From contig NZ_CAJXTC010000017.1 of NCBI RefSeq assembly GCF_913060805.1, positions 1 through 64,000 of the forward strand: 64,000 bases of DNA, given 5' to 3'. Both the position numbers and the translations under genes were made by a program. Below, one piece after another: positions 26,329 through 35,023 of this stretch (the first letter of the stretch is position 1; each line of letters starts with the position of its first letter). The DNA is from an uncultured Draconibacterium sp. (GTDB lineage: Bacteria > Bacteroidota > Bacteroidia > Bacteroidales > Prolixibacteraceae). Below the pieces are notes generated by a model, which worked only from the letters and a program-made list of their open reading frames with translations, was not told where the DNA came from and made no database searches.

Positions 26329-28611
26329 ATGAACTACAAAATCACAATTATCATGCTACTGGCCACATTATTTGGGGCATGTACGCAACAATCTCCGGAA
26401 AAGAAAACTTTTACCTCATCGTTGTTGCAATACGACGAACAAATCGATGGTATCATTTCGCAAATGACACTGGACGAAAAAGTAAACATGCTTCATGGAA
26501 AGTACATGTTTGTATCGGCCGGGGTTGAGCGTCTTGGAATTGCCGATATGGTTTATGCTGACGGACCGTTTGGTATCCGTGAAGAAATGGAGCCAAAAGG
26601 GTGGAATCCACTTGGCTGGGAAACCGACAAAGCCACGTTTTTCCCTACCGGATCGGCGCTGGCTGCTACCTGGAGTCCGGAGCTGGCTTATGCCTACGGA
26701 ACTGGTATGGCAAAAGAAGCCCGTTTGCGCGGAAAAGATGTAATTCTTGGGCCGGCCATCAATATTCAGCGAATTCCTACCGGCGGACGTACGTACGAGT
26801 ATATGAGTGAGGATCCGTTTCTGAGTTCGCAACTGGCGGTGCAATACACCAAAGGTGCGCAGGACAATGGTGCGGCGGCGTGTTTAAAACACTATGCGCT
26901 GAACAACCAGGAAAACAACCGCGGAACAGTAAACGTGATTGTTGGCGAGCGTGCCATGCGCGAGATTTACCTGCCACCTTTTAAAGCCGCTGTTCAGGAA
27001 GCTGATGCTTACAGTGTGATGTCGGCTTACAATAAAGTAAATGGCTGGTGGTGCGCCGAGAATGATGTGCTGCTAAACCAGATCCTTCGTGATGAATGGG
27101 GATTTGGAGGTTTTGTGGTGTCTGACTGGAGCGGAACTCACTCGACTGTTGAGTCGGTAAAACACGGACTGAACGTTGAAATGCCGGACAGCAAATTTTT
27201 AGGCGAGGCGCTGCTCGACTCTGTAAAAGCCGGTGCAGTTTCAGAAGATGTGATCGACCAGCGTGTACGCGAGATTCTGCGTGTGCGTTTGGCTATTGAT
27301 CCGGTTCCTGCCGAAGAAGCCAATCAGGTTGTGACTTCGCAACCCGAAAGCCAGAAGATCGCTTATGATGTGGCATGTAAATCGATAGTGTTATTGAAAA
27401 ATGAAGGCATCCTTCCTCTCGACCTCAGCAAAAAACCACTAATCGCTGTAATTGGTGAAAACGCAGTTCGCGAAATGGGAAGCGGCGGTATTGGTGCAGG
27501 TGTAAAAACGCTGTACGAAGTTACACCGCTTGAAGGCCTGAAAAACAAAATTGGCGACAAAGCAGAAATTCAATATGCACAGGGTTATGTTCCTGTGGAA
27601 TTGGATTACGAAGCCATTTTTGGAAACAAACCACAGGAAAAGATCGATCGCGAGGAAAAAGCAAAAGCGATCCTGAACAAAAAACTGAATAAAGAAGCTG
27701 TTGCTCTGGCAGCTAAAGCCGATATCGTGCTGTTTATTGGTGGCGACAACCGTGCCGTGGAAACTGAAGCGAACGACCGCGAAAACATCTTCCTGCCATC
27801 CGGTCAGGATGATTTGATAAAACAAATTAGTGCTGTAAACGAGAATATCGTTACTGTGCTGGTTAGTGGTGCGCCCAACGATTTGAACACTGTAAAACCG
27901 CTGTCGAAAGCGTTGTTGCAATCGTGGTTTAACGGTACCGAAGGCGGAAATGCACTGGCCGACATTCTGGTTGGAAACATTTCGCCAAGCGGACGTTTGC
28001 CATTTACACTTCCTATTAAACTGGAAGATTCGCCGGCTTATGCGCTGGGCAACTATCCGCAGGGTGCCAAAAAAGGTGACATTTTTGTTGACCTTGTAGA
28101 CGAGAAAGAATCGGAAGCACACGCTGCCGACGACAACCAGGAAAACGATCCGAACATGGCGTATTACTCGGAAGAATCGCTGGTGGGTTACCGCTGGTTC
28201 GATACCAAAAACAAACCGGTAATGTATCCGTTTGGTTACGGTTTATCGTACACCGAATTTGCATATGCCGATCTGAATACAAGCAAAGAAAGTTACGGCG
28301 CTGACGAAACTATTTCGTTGTCGTTCAACCTGAGCAATACCGGAGAAATGGCTGCCGAAGAAGTGGTTCAGGTGTATGTGCACCGCATTAATCCTTCGGT
28401 TGAATGGCCGTTTAAAGAGCTAAAAGCCTTTACACGCGTGGCACTCGATCCGGGCAAAAGCCAGACTGTAACGTTGGAAATTCCGGTTGAGAAACTGCAA
28501 TACTGGAACGAAGAGTTGCATGCCTGGGACGACGACCTGTGCGATATTGAATTGCTGGTTGGTGCTTCATCAGCCGATATTCGTTTGAAAAAACAAGTTT
28601 CGTTGAAATAA
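26329..28611 (+). CDS. Glycoside hydrolase family 3 beta-glycosidase, lipoprotein
   Basis: 760 residues from MNYKITIIMLL, which gives a lipoprotein signal ending LFGAC; the track start adds 25 residues with no signal. The GH3 N-terminal (beta/alpha)8 domain contains DEKVNMLHG, CLKHYALNNQENNRG and the nucleophile Asp in GFVVSDWSGTHSTVESVKHG. The GH3 C-terminal domain (about 380-640) has IVLLKNEGILPLDL and PSGRLPFTL. A fibronectin III-like domain (about 680-750) carries VVQVYVHRINPSVEWPFKEL. It probably removes terminal beta-linked sugars at the outer membrane or in the periplasm. The 110-residue insert with KAKAILNKKLNKEAVALAAK lies in the C-terminal domain. Confidence 0.95.
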   Translation: MNYKITIIMLLATLFGACTQQSPEKKTFTSSLLQYDEQIDGIISQMTLDEKVNMLHGKYMFVSAGVERLGIADMVYADGPFGIREEMEPKGWNPLGWETDKATFFPTGSALAATWSPELAYAYGTGMAKEARLRGKDVILGPAINIQRIPTGGRTYEYMSEDPFLSSQLAVQYTKGAQDNGAAACLKHYALNNQENNRGTVNVIVGERAMREIYLPPFKAAVQEADAYSVMSAYNKVNGWWCAENDVLLNQILRDEWGFGGFVVSDWSGTHSTVESVKHGLNVEMPDSKFLGEALLDSVKAGAVSEDVIDQRVREILRVRLAIDPVPAEEANQVVTSQPESQKIAYDVACKSIVLLKNEGILPLDLSKKPLIAVIGENAVREMGSGGIGAGVKTLYEVTPLEGLKNKIGDKAEIQYAQGYVPVELDYEAIFGNKPQEKIDREEKAKAILNKKLNKEAVALAAKADIVLFIGGDNRAVETEANDRENIFLPSGQDDLIKQISAVNENIVTVLVSGAPNDLNTVKPLSKALLQSWFNGTEGGNALADILVGNISPSGRLPFTLPIKLEDSPAYALGNYPQGAKKGDIFVDLVDEKESEAHAADDNQENDPNMAYYSEESLVGYRWFDTKNKPVMYPFGYGLSYTEFAYADLNTSKESYGADETISLSFNLSNTGEMAAEEVVQVYVHRINPSVEWPFKELKAFTRVALDPGKSQTVTLEIPVEKLQYWNEELHAWDDDLCDIELLVGASSADIRLKKQVSLK

Positions 28612-28950
28612 GAGAGTTGGAAGACAGAAGCCCGAAGACGGAAGTCTGTCAGCCTAAGAGCTAACATCTCTGTCACACTTCGACTTCGCTCAGTATGACT
28701 GTAAATCTCGAAATGATTTTATCGTTAGGCCGAACTGTATAACCGACAATCTGAGGTTCTGCTGAAGTAAAATAGTTCTCAATAATAAGCCCGGTTTTTG
28801 CCGGGCTTTTGTTTTATACTCCAATTCATTTTTTCTATCTCATAAAAAAATAATTATATTTAATGCAGTAAAAATAAATACAGTTGAATACGCACCCGAA
28901 TATAAGATTTCCACGAAAAATTGGGTTATACATACTTAGTTGCAAACTAG
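28612..28950. other. Gene-free stretch with degenerate repeats and a terminator
   Basis: No gene is supported. GGAAGACAGAAGCCCGAAGAC at about 28619 resembles the 13806 region. TGTCACACTTCGACTTCGCTCAGTATGAC at 28671-28699 is a degenerate relative of the TGTCAT...TGACA family. A clean terminator lies at 28787-28816, followed by AT-rich DNA leading to the next gene. Confidence 0.6.
28787..28816 (+). terminator. Intrinsic terminator after the GH3 glycosidase gene
   Basis: AAGCCCGG-TTTTTG-CCGGGCTT is a perfect 8-bp GC-rich stem followed by TTGTTTT. It is 175 bases beyond the GH3 stop, after degenerate repeat DNA. Confidence 0.85.
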
Positions 28951-29490
28951 ATGAACAAACTACATAAAATAGCAACTTTAATATTTTTGATTTCTTCATT
29001 GGGATTATATGGTCAGAAATTAGAGACCTTTAACTTAAATGGATTAATAGAAATATCAGATAATTATGGGATTGACAGTGCAATAAATGCATGCAGAATT
29101 CCTGTACATTTATTATCCCCGGAACTCACACATCAACTTTATAAAAAAGCAATTCAATCCAATTCTTCAGAAAATGTAAAACACTTTTTGGCGGACTATT
29201 CTTCAGTTGAAAAAAATCATGTAAATGAAAGAATTATAAGAATCATTCAACTTGATGATTCATACAGGAATATTGAAAAAATCAATCTTGAAGATTATGA
29301 CTTTATAAGGAACATTCTTGCTGATTATCTTGGTTCTGAATGTTGGCAAGTTCTTCATTACTATAAAAATATTGGATTTTTAGACGTAGGCTGTTTTTAC
29401 GCACCAAAAAATGGAAATGGTGCTTTATATAAGTTAGAACTGAAACAGAATAAAATTATCGTTTCTACAATTAAAAAATGGATTTCATAA
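28951..29490 (+). CDS. Secreted protein of unknown function (AT-rich)
   Basis: 179 residues with a signal peptide ending SSLGLYGQ. The mature part is mainly helical and charged and contains HLLSPELTHQLYKKAIQSNS and NILADYLGSECWQVLHYYKN, with two Cys that could pair. I do not recognise a family. Codons are clearly more AT-rich than in neighbouring genes, as in the next gene, suggesting separate acquisition of the pair. The stop is 94 bases before the start of the next secreted protein. Confidence 0.65.
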   Translation: MNKLHKIATLIFLISSLGLYGQKLETFNLNGLIEISDNYGIDSAINACRIPVHLLSPELTHQLYKKAIQSNSSENVKHFLADYSSVEKNHVNERIIRIIQLDDSYRNIEKINLEDYDFIRNILADYLGSECWQVLHYYKNIGFLDVGCFYAPKNGNGALYKLELKQNKIIVSTIKKWIS

Positions 29491-29583
29491 AAAATGAAAA
29501 GCCAGTGGCTTAAAATTTTTCATATGGTAGGCTACCACCAAACACATGAAAGTTTCCGTTATTATGATCAAAAAAACAACTAT

Positions 29584-30141
29584 ATGAATAAGTTAGCTTT
29601 AATACTGTTTGCCACTATACTTTGGATGTATGCCAAATCACAAGATTTTGACAGGCAAGAATATTGGAATAGTTTACGCTATGATACTATTTCTCTGGAT
29701 GAAGTTTATTATGGAAGGGTTAATCTACACCCGAAAAAGCAAGAACTAACTTTTTGCCTTGGAGAACCTGATAGTATCGTTAATCCTCATTACGAGTGTG
29801 GAGGATTCTCAGAAGATTGGCAAGAACAGGAATTTCTGCAATATTATTATAAGTCATTGAATTTTATTGGCACTGATGATAACTATATCATCGAACATAT
29901 CGATTTCAAAGCTGATACAACGATTAACTTAAACTATAAGGGGAAAAATTTAAATCACAGAACTAGTCTCACGGATATTAGAACTTATTTTCCCAAATCT
30001 TTTGACAATAGATTTGTAGTTGATGAACCAAAGCAGAATTACATATTTTATCTGTTCCCCCAATTGATTTCGGATGATAAGATAATGCTAATGTTTGAGA
30101 ATGGGCTATTAGTAAAATTGGAATATTATTCTCCATGTTAA
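29584..30141 (+). CDS. Secreted protein of unknown function, second of AT-rich pair
   Basis: 185 residues when started at MNKLALILFATILWMYAKSQ, which is a good signal peptide; the listed start at 29494 adds 30 residues lacking signal character. The mature protein is rich in Tyr and acidic residues (LDEVYYGRVNLHPKKQELTF, then DIRTYFPKSFDNRFVVDEPK). I do not recognise a family, and no enzymatic motif is apparent. Its AT-rich codon use matches the preceding gene but not the MFS gene after it, so the pair looks like a small insertion between the GH3 and MFS genes. Confidence 0.65.
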   Translation: MNKLALILFATILWMYAKSQDFDRQEYWNSLRYDTISLDEVYYGRVNLHPKKQELTFCLGEPDSIVNPHYECGGFSEDWQEQEFLQYYYKSLNFIGTDDNYIIEHIDFKADTTINLNYKGKNLNHRTSLTDIRTYFPKSFDNRFVVDEPKQNYIFYLFPQLISDDKIMLMFENGLLVKLEYYSPC

Positions 30142-30226
30142 AAAATGAGCCATCCCAAAACCATATTTTTGTCTAACTGTTATACCTGTAAATTCCACAA
30201 ATTTAAGTTGAGCAGAGAAATAAAGC

Positions 30227-31525
30227 ATGTTTGAGAAACTTTACCATTACTTGAATAAAGGAGACCAAAAAGGTGTTTGTACCGACATTACCGAAGACGC
30301 CTGCAAATATGTTCCCCGCAATTTCTTTTTACAAATTTTCAGTAATGTATTTACCCAGCTTGGCGATACGCTGAGCAACCCAAAAACCGTTTTAACCTGG
30401 TTAATGAGCTATGTAAGCGCACCGGTGTACCTCATTAGTTTAATTGTGCCGCTGCGTGAATCGGGATCGATGGTGCCACAAGTTGTTTTTGCGCAGTTCA
30501 TTCGCAAACGCTCCATCCGAAAATGGCTGTGGGTAATTGGCGCTTTGCTGCAGTTTGTGGCCATCGGAGCCATTGGAATTATTGCCTTGAACTTTAACGG
30601 TTTTACTGCCGGATGGCTGATTGTAGCTGCCGTGGTGCTGTTTAGCTTGTCGCGAAGTATGAGCTCGTTGACCTCGAAAGACATTATCGGGAAAACCATC
30701 CCCAAAACCCGCCGCGGACGAATGAAAGGTTATTCCGTATCGTTGTCGGGCGTGTTGGTGCTGGCAGCAGGGTTGTTTATGTTGTATCAATCGAATGGTG
30801 CTACTATAAACTTTTACACCAATATTATCTTTTTTGCTTCGGCAACATGGCTGGTGGCAGCGTTTATTTATTCGCGCGTAAAGGAATTTCCAAGCGATAT
30901 ACAGGACGAAAAAGATGATAAAGAAGGTATACTCTCGAGTTTTAGCCTGCTGAAAACGGATAAACATTTCCGTGATTTTATCGTTGCCCGCACGCTGCTT
31001 TTATGTACTGCGCTGTCGGCCCCGTTCTATGTTATCCTTGCGCAGGAGTATGTGGGAAAAGAGGCCTATCTGCTAGGTTTGTTTATTATTGCCAAAGGGG
31101 TGGCATCGATTGTTAGTTCGCCGGTTTGGGGTAAATATGCCGATAAGTCGAGCAAAAATATTATGGCGGTGGCGGTGCTGATAGCTTCCATTCTGGGCAT
31201 CTTTATCTTTATCACTATTTCGTATTTCGATGCCTTGCGAAGTGCAAAATGGCTCTATCCGATTGTGCTGTTCATTTTAGGTATTGCCCACCAGGGCGTT
31301 CGTTTGGGCCGCAAAACCTATGTAATCGATATGGCCACCGGAAACGAGCGCACCAGTTACGTGTCGGTGAGTAACACGATTATCGGCATCATTCTTTTGC
31401 TCGTGGGTGGGTTAAGTGCTTTGGTTTCGCTGTTGTCGGTGGAAGGTGTTATTTTGTTGCTGTCGATATTGGGTTTAGCCGGAGCTTACAAAAGCTACAA
31501 ACTGCCTAATGTAGAACAAACATAA
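30227..31525 (+). CDS. MFS transporter
   Basis: 432 residues with about 11-12 membrane segments. The first ~45 residues are soluble (KGDQKGVCTDITEDACKYV), then helices such as VYLISLIVPLRESGS and WLIVAAVVLFSLSRSM follow. The MFS loop signature appears as TIPKTRRGRMKGYSVSLSG between helices 4 and 5, and PVWGKYADKSSKNIMAVAVL between helices 8 and 9. The substrate is unknown; position between a GH3 glycosidase and a GH53 galactanase suggests a sugar, but the AT-rich gene pair intervenes on one side. Confidence 0.85.
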   Translation: MFEKLYHYLNKGDQKGVCTDITEDACKYVPRNFFLQIFSNVFTQLGDTLSNPKTVLTWLMSYVSAPVYLISLIVPLRESGSMVPQVVFAQFIRKRSIRKWLWVIGALLQFVAIGAIGIIALNFNGFTAGWLIVAAVVLFSLSRSMSSLTSKDIIGKTIPKTRRGRMKGYSVSLSGVLVLAAGLFMLYQSNGATINFYTNIIFFASATWLVAAFIYSRVKEFPSDIQDEKDDKEGILSSFSLLKTDKHFRDFIVARTLLLCTALSAPFYVILAQEYVGKEAYLLGLFIIAKGVASIVSSPVWGKYADKSSKNIMAVAVLIASILGIFIFITISYFDALRSAKWLYPIVLFILGIAHQGVRLGRKTYVIDMATGNERTSYVSVSNTIIGIILLLVGGLSALVSLLSVEGVILLLSILGLAGAYKSYKLPNVEQT

Positions 31526-31582
31526 GGGCTGCAGAACTTGTATTTTATTCTCCTGAAAGGTACATTTGTCATCCTGAAAATA

Positions 31583-32695
31583 ATGAAAACAGAAAAGATG
31601 AAAAGAATTAGATTGATATACATGCTGCTGATGGTAGTACTATTTTTTGCCGCATGCTCCGACGATAACAACGATCCGGTTGATCCAACACCCGATCCGG
31701 AAACTAAAGAGCTGATTTCGGCCATGGACTTGTCGCAGTTACCCGAAATTGAATTAACGAATCCAACTTTTTACGATCTTGAAAACAATGCAAAAGATTT
31801 TCTCGACATTGTAAAAGAAAATGGTGTGAACACGGTTCGCCTGCGTTTGTGGGTCGATCCGGAGAACGAACATTCGGGTTTTAACGAGGTGAAAACATTT
31901 GCCAACCAACTAAAGGCAAAAGGCTTCGATATTTGGTTAACGGTTCATTATTCCGATACCTGGGCCGATCCGGGCCAACAAAGCAAGCCCGCACGTTGGA
32001 GCAGCGTTTCTTATGCAGCATTAAAAGACAGTGTTTACGCTTACACTCAAAAAATAGTGACCGAAATTTCGCCCGACTACATTCAAATCGGGAACGAGAT
32101 AAACAGTGGTTTTTTGCATCCCGAAGGAAACATTCAGGACCAGACTTTCCAGTTTCGGGAGTTGATGGAAAAAGGAATTCAGGCTGTGCGCGATAATTCG
32201 TCGACTACTAAAATTATGATCCATTATGCAGGTCTCAACAATGCAGACTGGTTTTTTAATGTGGTTCGCAGCCTCGATTACGACATGATTGGCTTATCGT
32301 ATTACCCCATTTGGCATGGCAAAAGTTTAACGAGCCTGAAAACCACCATGACTAACCTGAGCGAAACCTTTGATAAAGAGATTGTACTGGCCGAAACCGC
32401 CTACCCTTTTACGCTCGACTGGAACGACTGGACTAACAATATTGTGGGGCAAGACGACCAGTTGATTCTGCCCGATTACCCGGCAACAACAACAGGACAG
32501 CAACAGTTTATCGAACGTATCAAACAAATTTCGTTTGACGAAGTGGAAAAAGGCCGTGGCTTTTGTTACTGGGGAGCTGAACTCATTGCCTGGAAAGGCC
32601 CGGAAGCCACCGATGCCTCGCCATGGGAAAACCAGGCTGTATTCGATTTTGATAATAAAGCACTGCCGGTGTTGTCGGCGTTTGGGGCAGAATAG
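31583..32695 (+). CDS. GH53 endo-beta-1,4-galactanase, lipoprotein
   Basis: 370 residues from ATG at 31583 (31598 is also possible; the track start is a TTG). The lipoprotein signal ends VVLFFAACSDD. Hydrolyses beta-1,4-galactan side chains such as those of pectin. GH53 hallmarks are NGVNTVRLRLWVDPENEHSG, DIWLTVHYSDTWADPGQQ, acid/base Glu in YIQIGNEINSGFLHPEG and nucleophile Glu in EIVLAETAYPF, then KGRGFCYWGAELIAW. Both catalytic Glu are intact. It is probably exposed at the cell surface. There is no SusC/SusD pair nearby, unlike typical polysaccharide utilization loci; the MFS gene 57 bases upstream may be co-transcribed. Confidence 0.93.
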   Translation: MKTEKMKRIRLIYMLLMVVLFFAACSDDNNDPVDPTPDPETKELISAMDLSQLPEIELTNPTFYDLENNAKDFLDIVKENGVNTVRLRLWVDPENEHSGFNEVKTFANQLKAKGFDIWLTVHYSDTWADPGQQSKPARWSSVSYAALKDSVYAYTQKIVTEISPDYIQIGNEINSGFLHPEGNIQDQTFQFRELMEKGIQAVRDNSSTTKIMIHYAGLNNADWFFNVVRSLDYDMIGLSYYPIWHGKSLTSLKTTMTNLSETFDKEIVLAETAYPFTLDWNDWTNNIVGQDDQLILPDYPATTTGQQQFIERIKQISFDEVEKGRGFCYWGAELIAWKGPEATDASPWENQAVFDFDNKALPVLSAFGAE

Positions 32696-32730
32696 GTTGA
32701 TATAACTTAAGTCAACAAATTTAATCCTTC

Positions 32731-32930
32731 CCCCTTTGGCTGTAGCCATTTGGAGCTACCAAGCATTTGAATTAGATTGCTTCAGTCGTTTCACTCCTTC
32801 GCAATGACATAATTAGAGTACAAAGTTGGCAGCGGACAATGAACATGTTCATGTCGGCCTGATAGTCTACTGTCCGCTGCCTAATGCCCCCTAAACTGGA
32901 GTCATTACGAGCGTAGCGAAGTAATCTATT
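32731..32930. repeat. Cluster of dispersed repeat fragments after the GH53 gene
   Basis: CCCCTTTGGCTGTAGCCATTT (32731-32751) matches family B at 24333-24354. TTGAATTAGATTG (32767-32779) is shared with 10844 and 12758. TTAGATTGCTTCAGTCG...GCAATGACA (about 32772-32809) faces GTCATTACGAGCGTAGCGAAG (32904 onward), so these two arms flank the centre. The centre is a hairpin with perfect 11-bp arms GGCAGCGGACA (32828-32838) and TGTCCGCTGCC (32871-32881), with ATGAACATGTTCAT palindromic beside it. No gene is visible. Confidence 0.75.
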
Positions 32931-32967
32931 ATTTTTTACCGGTAACTAATTAGTCCTAATTACAAGA

Positions 32968-34632
32968 TTAATACACAAAACTACTACCGCCTAAAAACTC
33001 GCGCAGTAGCGATGTTGGTGGGATTTCCAGATCGCTGATGGGTTTAAAGTACGACAGGAACTCCAGTAAACGGGTAGATTCCATATACTCTGGCTGGTTT
33101 TCGAGCACTAATTTTAATATCGGCTCGGCATATTTTTTCAAAACTGCCAGCTCGTAAATGGTTGCCGAGTTAAACATTATATCAGCGTTTTCCTGGTAAG
33201 GGAATATATTTTTCTCCTCTCCTTTTCGCACCGAGGGCCAGCGTTTAATCGTTTCCGATGCACGATAACCACGGTATTTACAGTCGCGAATCATTCGTCG
33301 CAACAAGCGGTTATCAGCCGTTGAAACATGCGTATGCTCATCCACCGAAATCTGGGTAAGCGCCGAGATAAATATTTTAAACGTATTTTGTTCCTTTACA
33401 TCGGTCAGCAAACCGGGATTCATTCCGTGAATTCCTTCCACGATCAAAATATCATCTTTATCGAGTTTTAGCGTTCTTCCGTTTTCCATGCGTTTGCCGC
33501 TGTGAAAATCGAACTTTGGTAAACGCACTTCTTTGCCTTCAAAAAGTTCGATCAGCTGGTGATTAAAAAACTCAATATCGATGGCTTCCAATGCTTCAAA
33601 ATCGTACTCTCCGTGCTCATCTTTCGGCGTATGTTCTCGGTCAACAAAATAATCGTCGAGCGACACCTGGTACGGATGCATGCCGTTAACTGCCAGTTGC
33701 ACACCCAATCGTTTACTAAATGTGGTTTTTCCCGAAGCCGACGGTCCGGCAACCAGCACCACCTTTGTTCCGTTTCCGCGCGCCGATATTTGATTGGCAA
33801 TTTCAGCGATCTTTTTCTCGTGCAGTGCTTCCGATATTTTTATGATATCGCCGCTGCGGTTCTGCAATGCAAAATCGTTTAAACTACCTATGGTGGAAAC
33901 GTTCAGAATTTCCGCCCAGTCTTTTTGCTCCTGGAAGATCTCGAACAGTTTATCGTTGTAAACGATTTTATGCAATTTCTTGAAGTGTTTTCGCCGGGGT
34001 ATCTGCAACAACAAACCATCAAAATACGGGACCAAACCATAATTTGAAATATATCCGGTTGACGGCAATAGGTTGCCGTAAAAATAATCGCCAAGATCGT
34101 TCAGAAAATAAAGGTAGGAATACATTCTTCCCTGTTGTTCGAACAGCTGTGCTTTATCTTCCAGCCCCTGTTTTGCCAGCAGATCAACAGCGTGCGATGT
34201 GATAATGCCTTTCTTCACAAAAGGAATATCGGCCTCGATAAGCGCATTCATTTCCTGTTTTATGGAAAAGATATCAGAGTCAGAAATCTCGCGTTCCAGT
34301 CCCTGTAATTCGCAAAAATAACCATTGCTGATACCGTTTTGCACCTTGAATGCCACGTGCGGAAAAACTTCTTTTACGGCAGCATACAAAACAAAAATCA
34401 AACTGCGGATGTACATCCTCACTCCGTCGGGATGCGTAAAGTCGATAAACTCGATGTGTTTGGGTTTTACCACACAAAACGACAACTCCTTAACCTGATG
34501 ATTTACAATGGCACCGCAAACTTGGTTTTGGAGTTTTATATTCAGATCATTACTGATTTCGAGCAATGATGTACCCATAGGATAAGTATGGGATGTATGT
34601 GTATTTCGGCAATAAATTTCAACTTCTTTCAT
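32968..34632 (-). CDS. Nucleoside kinase (uridine kinase-like) fused to a ThrRS-type N-terminus
   Basis: 554 residues from MKEVEIYCRN (34644 is an alternative start). Residues about 1-60 are a TGS-like domain, and 60-230 resemble the second additional domain of threonyl-tRNA synthetase (IEFIDFTHPDGVRMYIRSL, then FVKKGIITSHAVDLLAKQG). The C-terminal half is a PRK/uridine-kinase domain with P-loop VVLVAGPSASGKTTFSKRLG, the catalytic QVSLDDYFVDREHTP, DILIVEGIHGMNPGL and RRMIRDCKYRGYRASETI. Such proteins are annotated as nucleoside kinases in Bacteroidota and Firmicutes. Catalytic residues are intact. The tRNA-synthetase-like half may sense a ligand, which is inference. Confidence 0.9.
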   Translation of the reverse strand: MKEVEIYCRNTHTSHTYPMGTSLLEISNDLNIKLQNQVCGAIVNHQVKELSFCVVKPKHIEFIDFTHPDGVRMYIRSLIFVLYAAVKEVFPHVAFKVQNGISNGYFCELQGLEREISDSDIFSIKQEMNALIEADIPFVKKGIITSHAVDLLAKQGLEDKAQLFEQQGRMYSYLYFLNDLGDYFYGNLLPSTGYISNYGLVPYFDGLLLQIPRRKHFKKLHKIVYNDKLFEIFQEQKDWAEILNVSTIGSLNDFALQNRSGDIIKISEALHEKKIAEIANQISARGNGTKVVLVAGPSASGKTTFSKRLGVQLAVNGMHPYQVSLDDYFVDREHTPKDEHGEYDFEALEAIDIEFFNHQLIELFEGKEVRLPKFDFHSGKRMENGRTLKLDKDDILIVEGIHGMNPGLLTDVKEQNTFKIFISALTQISVDEHTHVSTADNRLLRRMIRDCKYRGYRASETIKRWPSVRKGEEKNIFPYQENADIMFNSATIYELAVLKKYAEPILKLVLENQPEYMESTRLLEFLSYFKPISDLEIPPTSLLREFLGGSSFVY

Positions 34633-34644
34633 AGTAACTGTCAT

Positions 34645-35023
34645 CTGTTTCTACAGGTAAATGTATGAAAATGCGATGAGCAATTACAGTAGTGACACAA
34701 GTTTTTCAGGTATGGAGTACGTACAACGTTCAGTTTTATAAACAACTTTTCTCAATTGTCCTTCCGGACGGGAAATACTTTTTCCTATAGCTGAAAAAGT
34801 ATTCAAAAAAGCCACCACTGACGATAAAAAACTAAAAATAAATTCCTTTCACTAAAATCAAGAAACTCCTCCTTTTAGACCTTCATGCTTCAGGTCTAAC
34901 GATCGTCAAACAGACTTGATTTCTTTACGTTCTTTCCATTTATTTTCTTAACGCTTTTTCTCGAAGGCGGATCTAAGGGCACACCTTGCAAAAAGATTCG
35001 GAATTCGCCACTAGAATTTAATT
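34645..35023. other. Gene-free stretch between nucleoside kinase and uvrA, two stem-loops
   Basis: No supported gene; the 61-residue track ORF overlapping the uvrA end is not convincing. A perfect 11-bp stem AATACTTTTTC (34774-34784) / GAAAAAGTATT (34793-34803) has an 8-nt loop. A perfect 8-bp stem TTAGACCT (34876-34883) / AGGTCTAA (34893-34900) has a 9-nt loop. Neither is followed by a clear T run on the minus strand, so their role as uvrA terminators is uncertain. Confidence 0.55.

Noticed and set aside
27439-28122. 227-residue minus-strand ORF within the GH3 glycosidase gene
   Set aside because: Antisense shadow of a clear GH3 gene; Cys/Phe-rich translation with no domain.
10008-32930. 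CRISPR array from repeated motifs in gaps
   Set aside because: Repeats are palindromic, irregularly placed and lack equal spacers; no cas genes are present.
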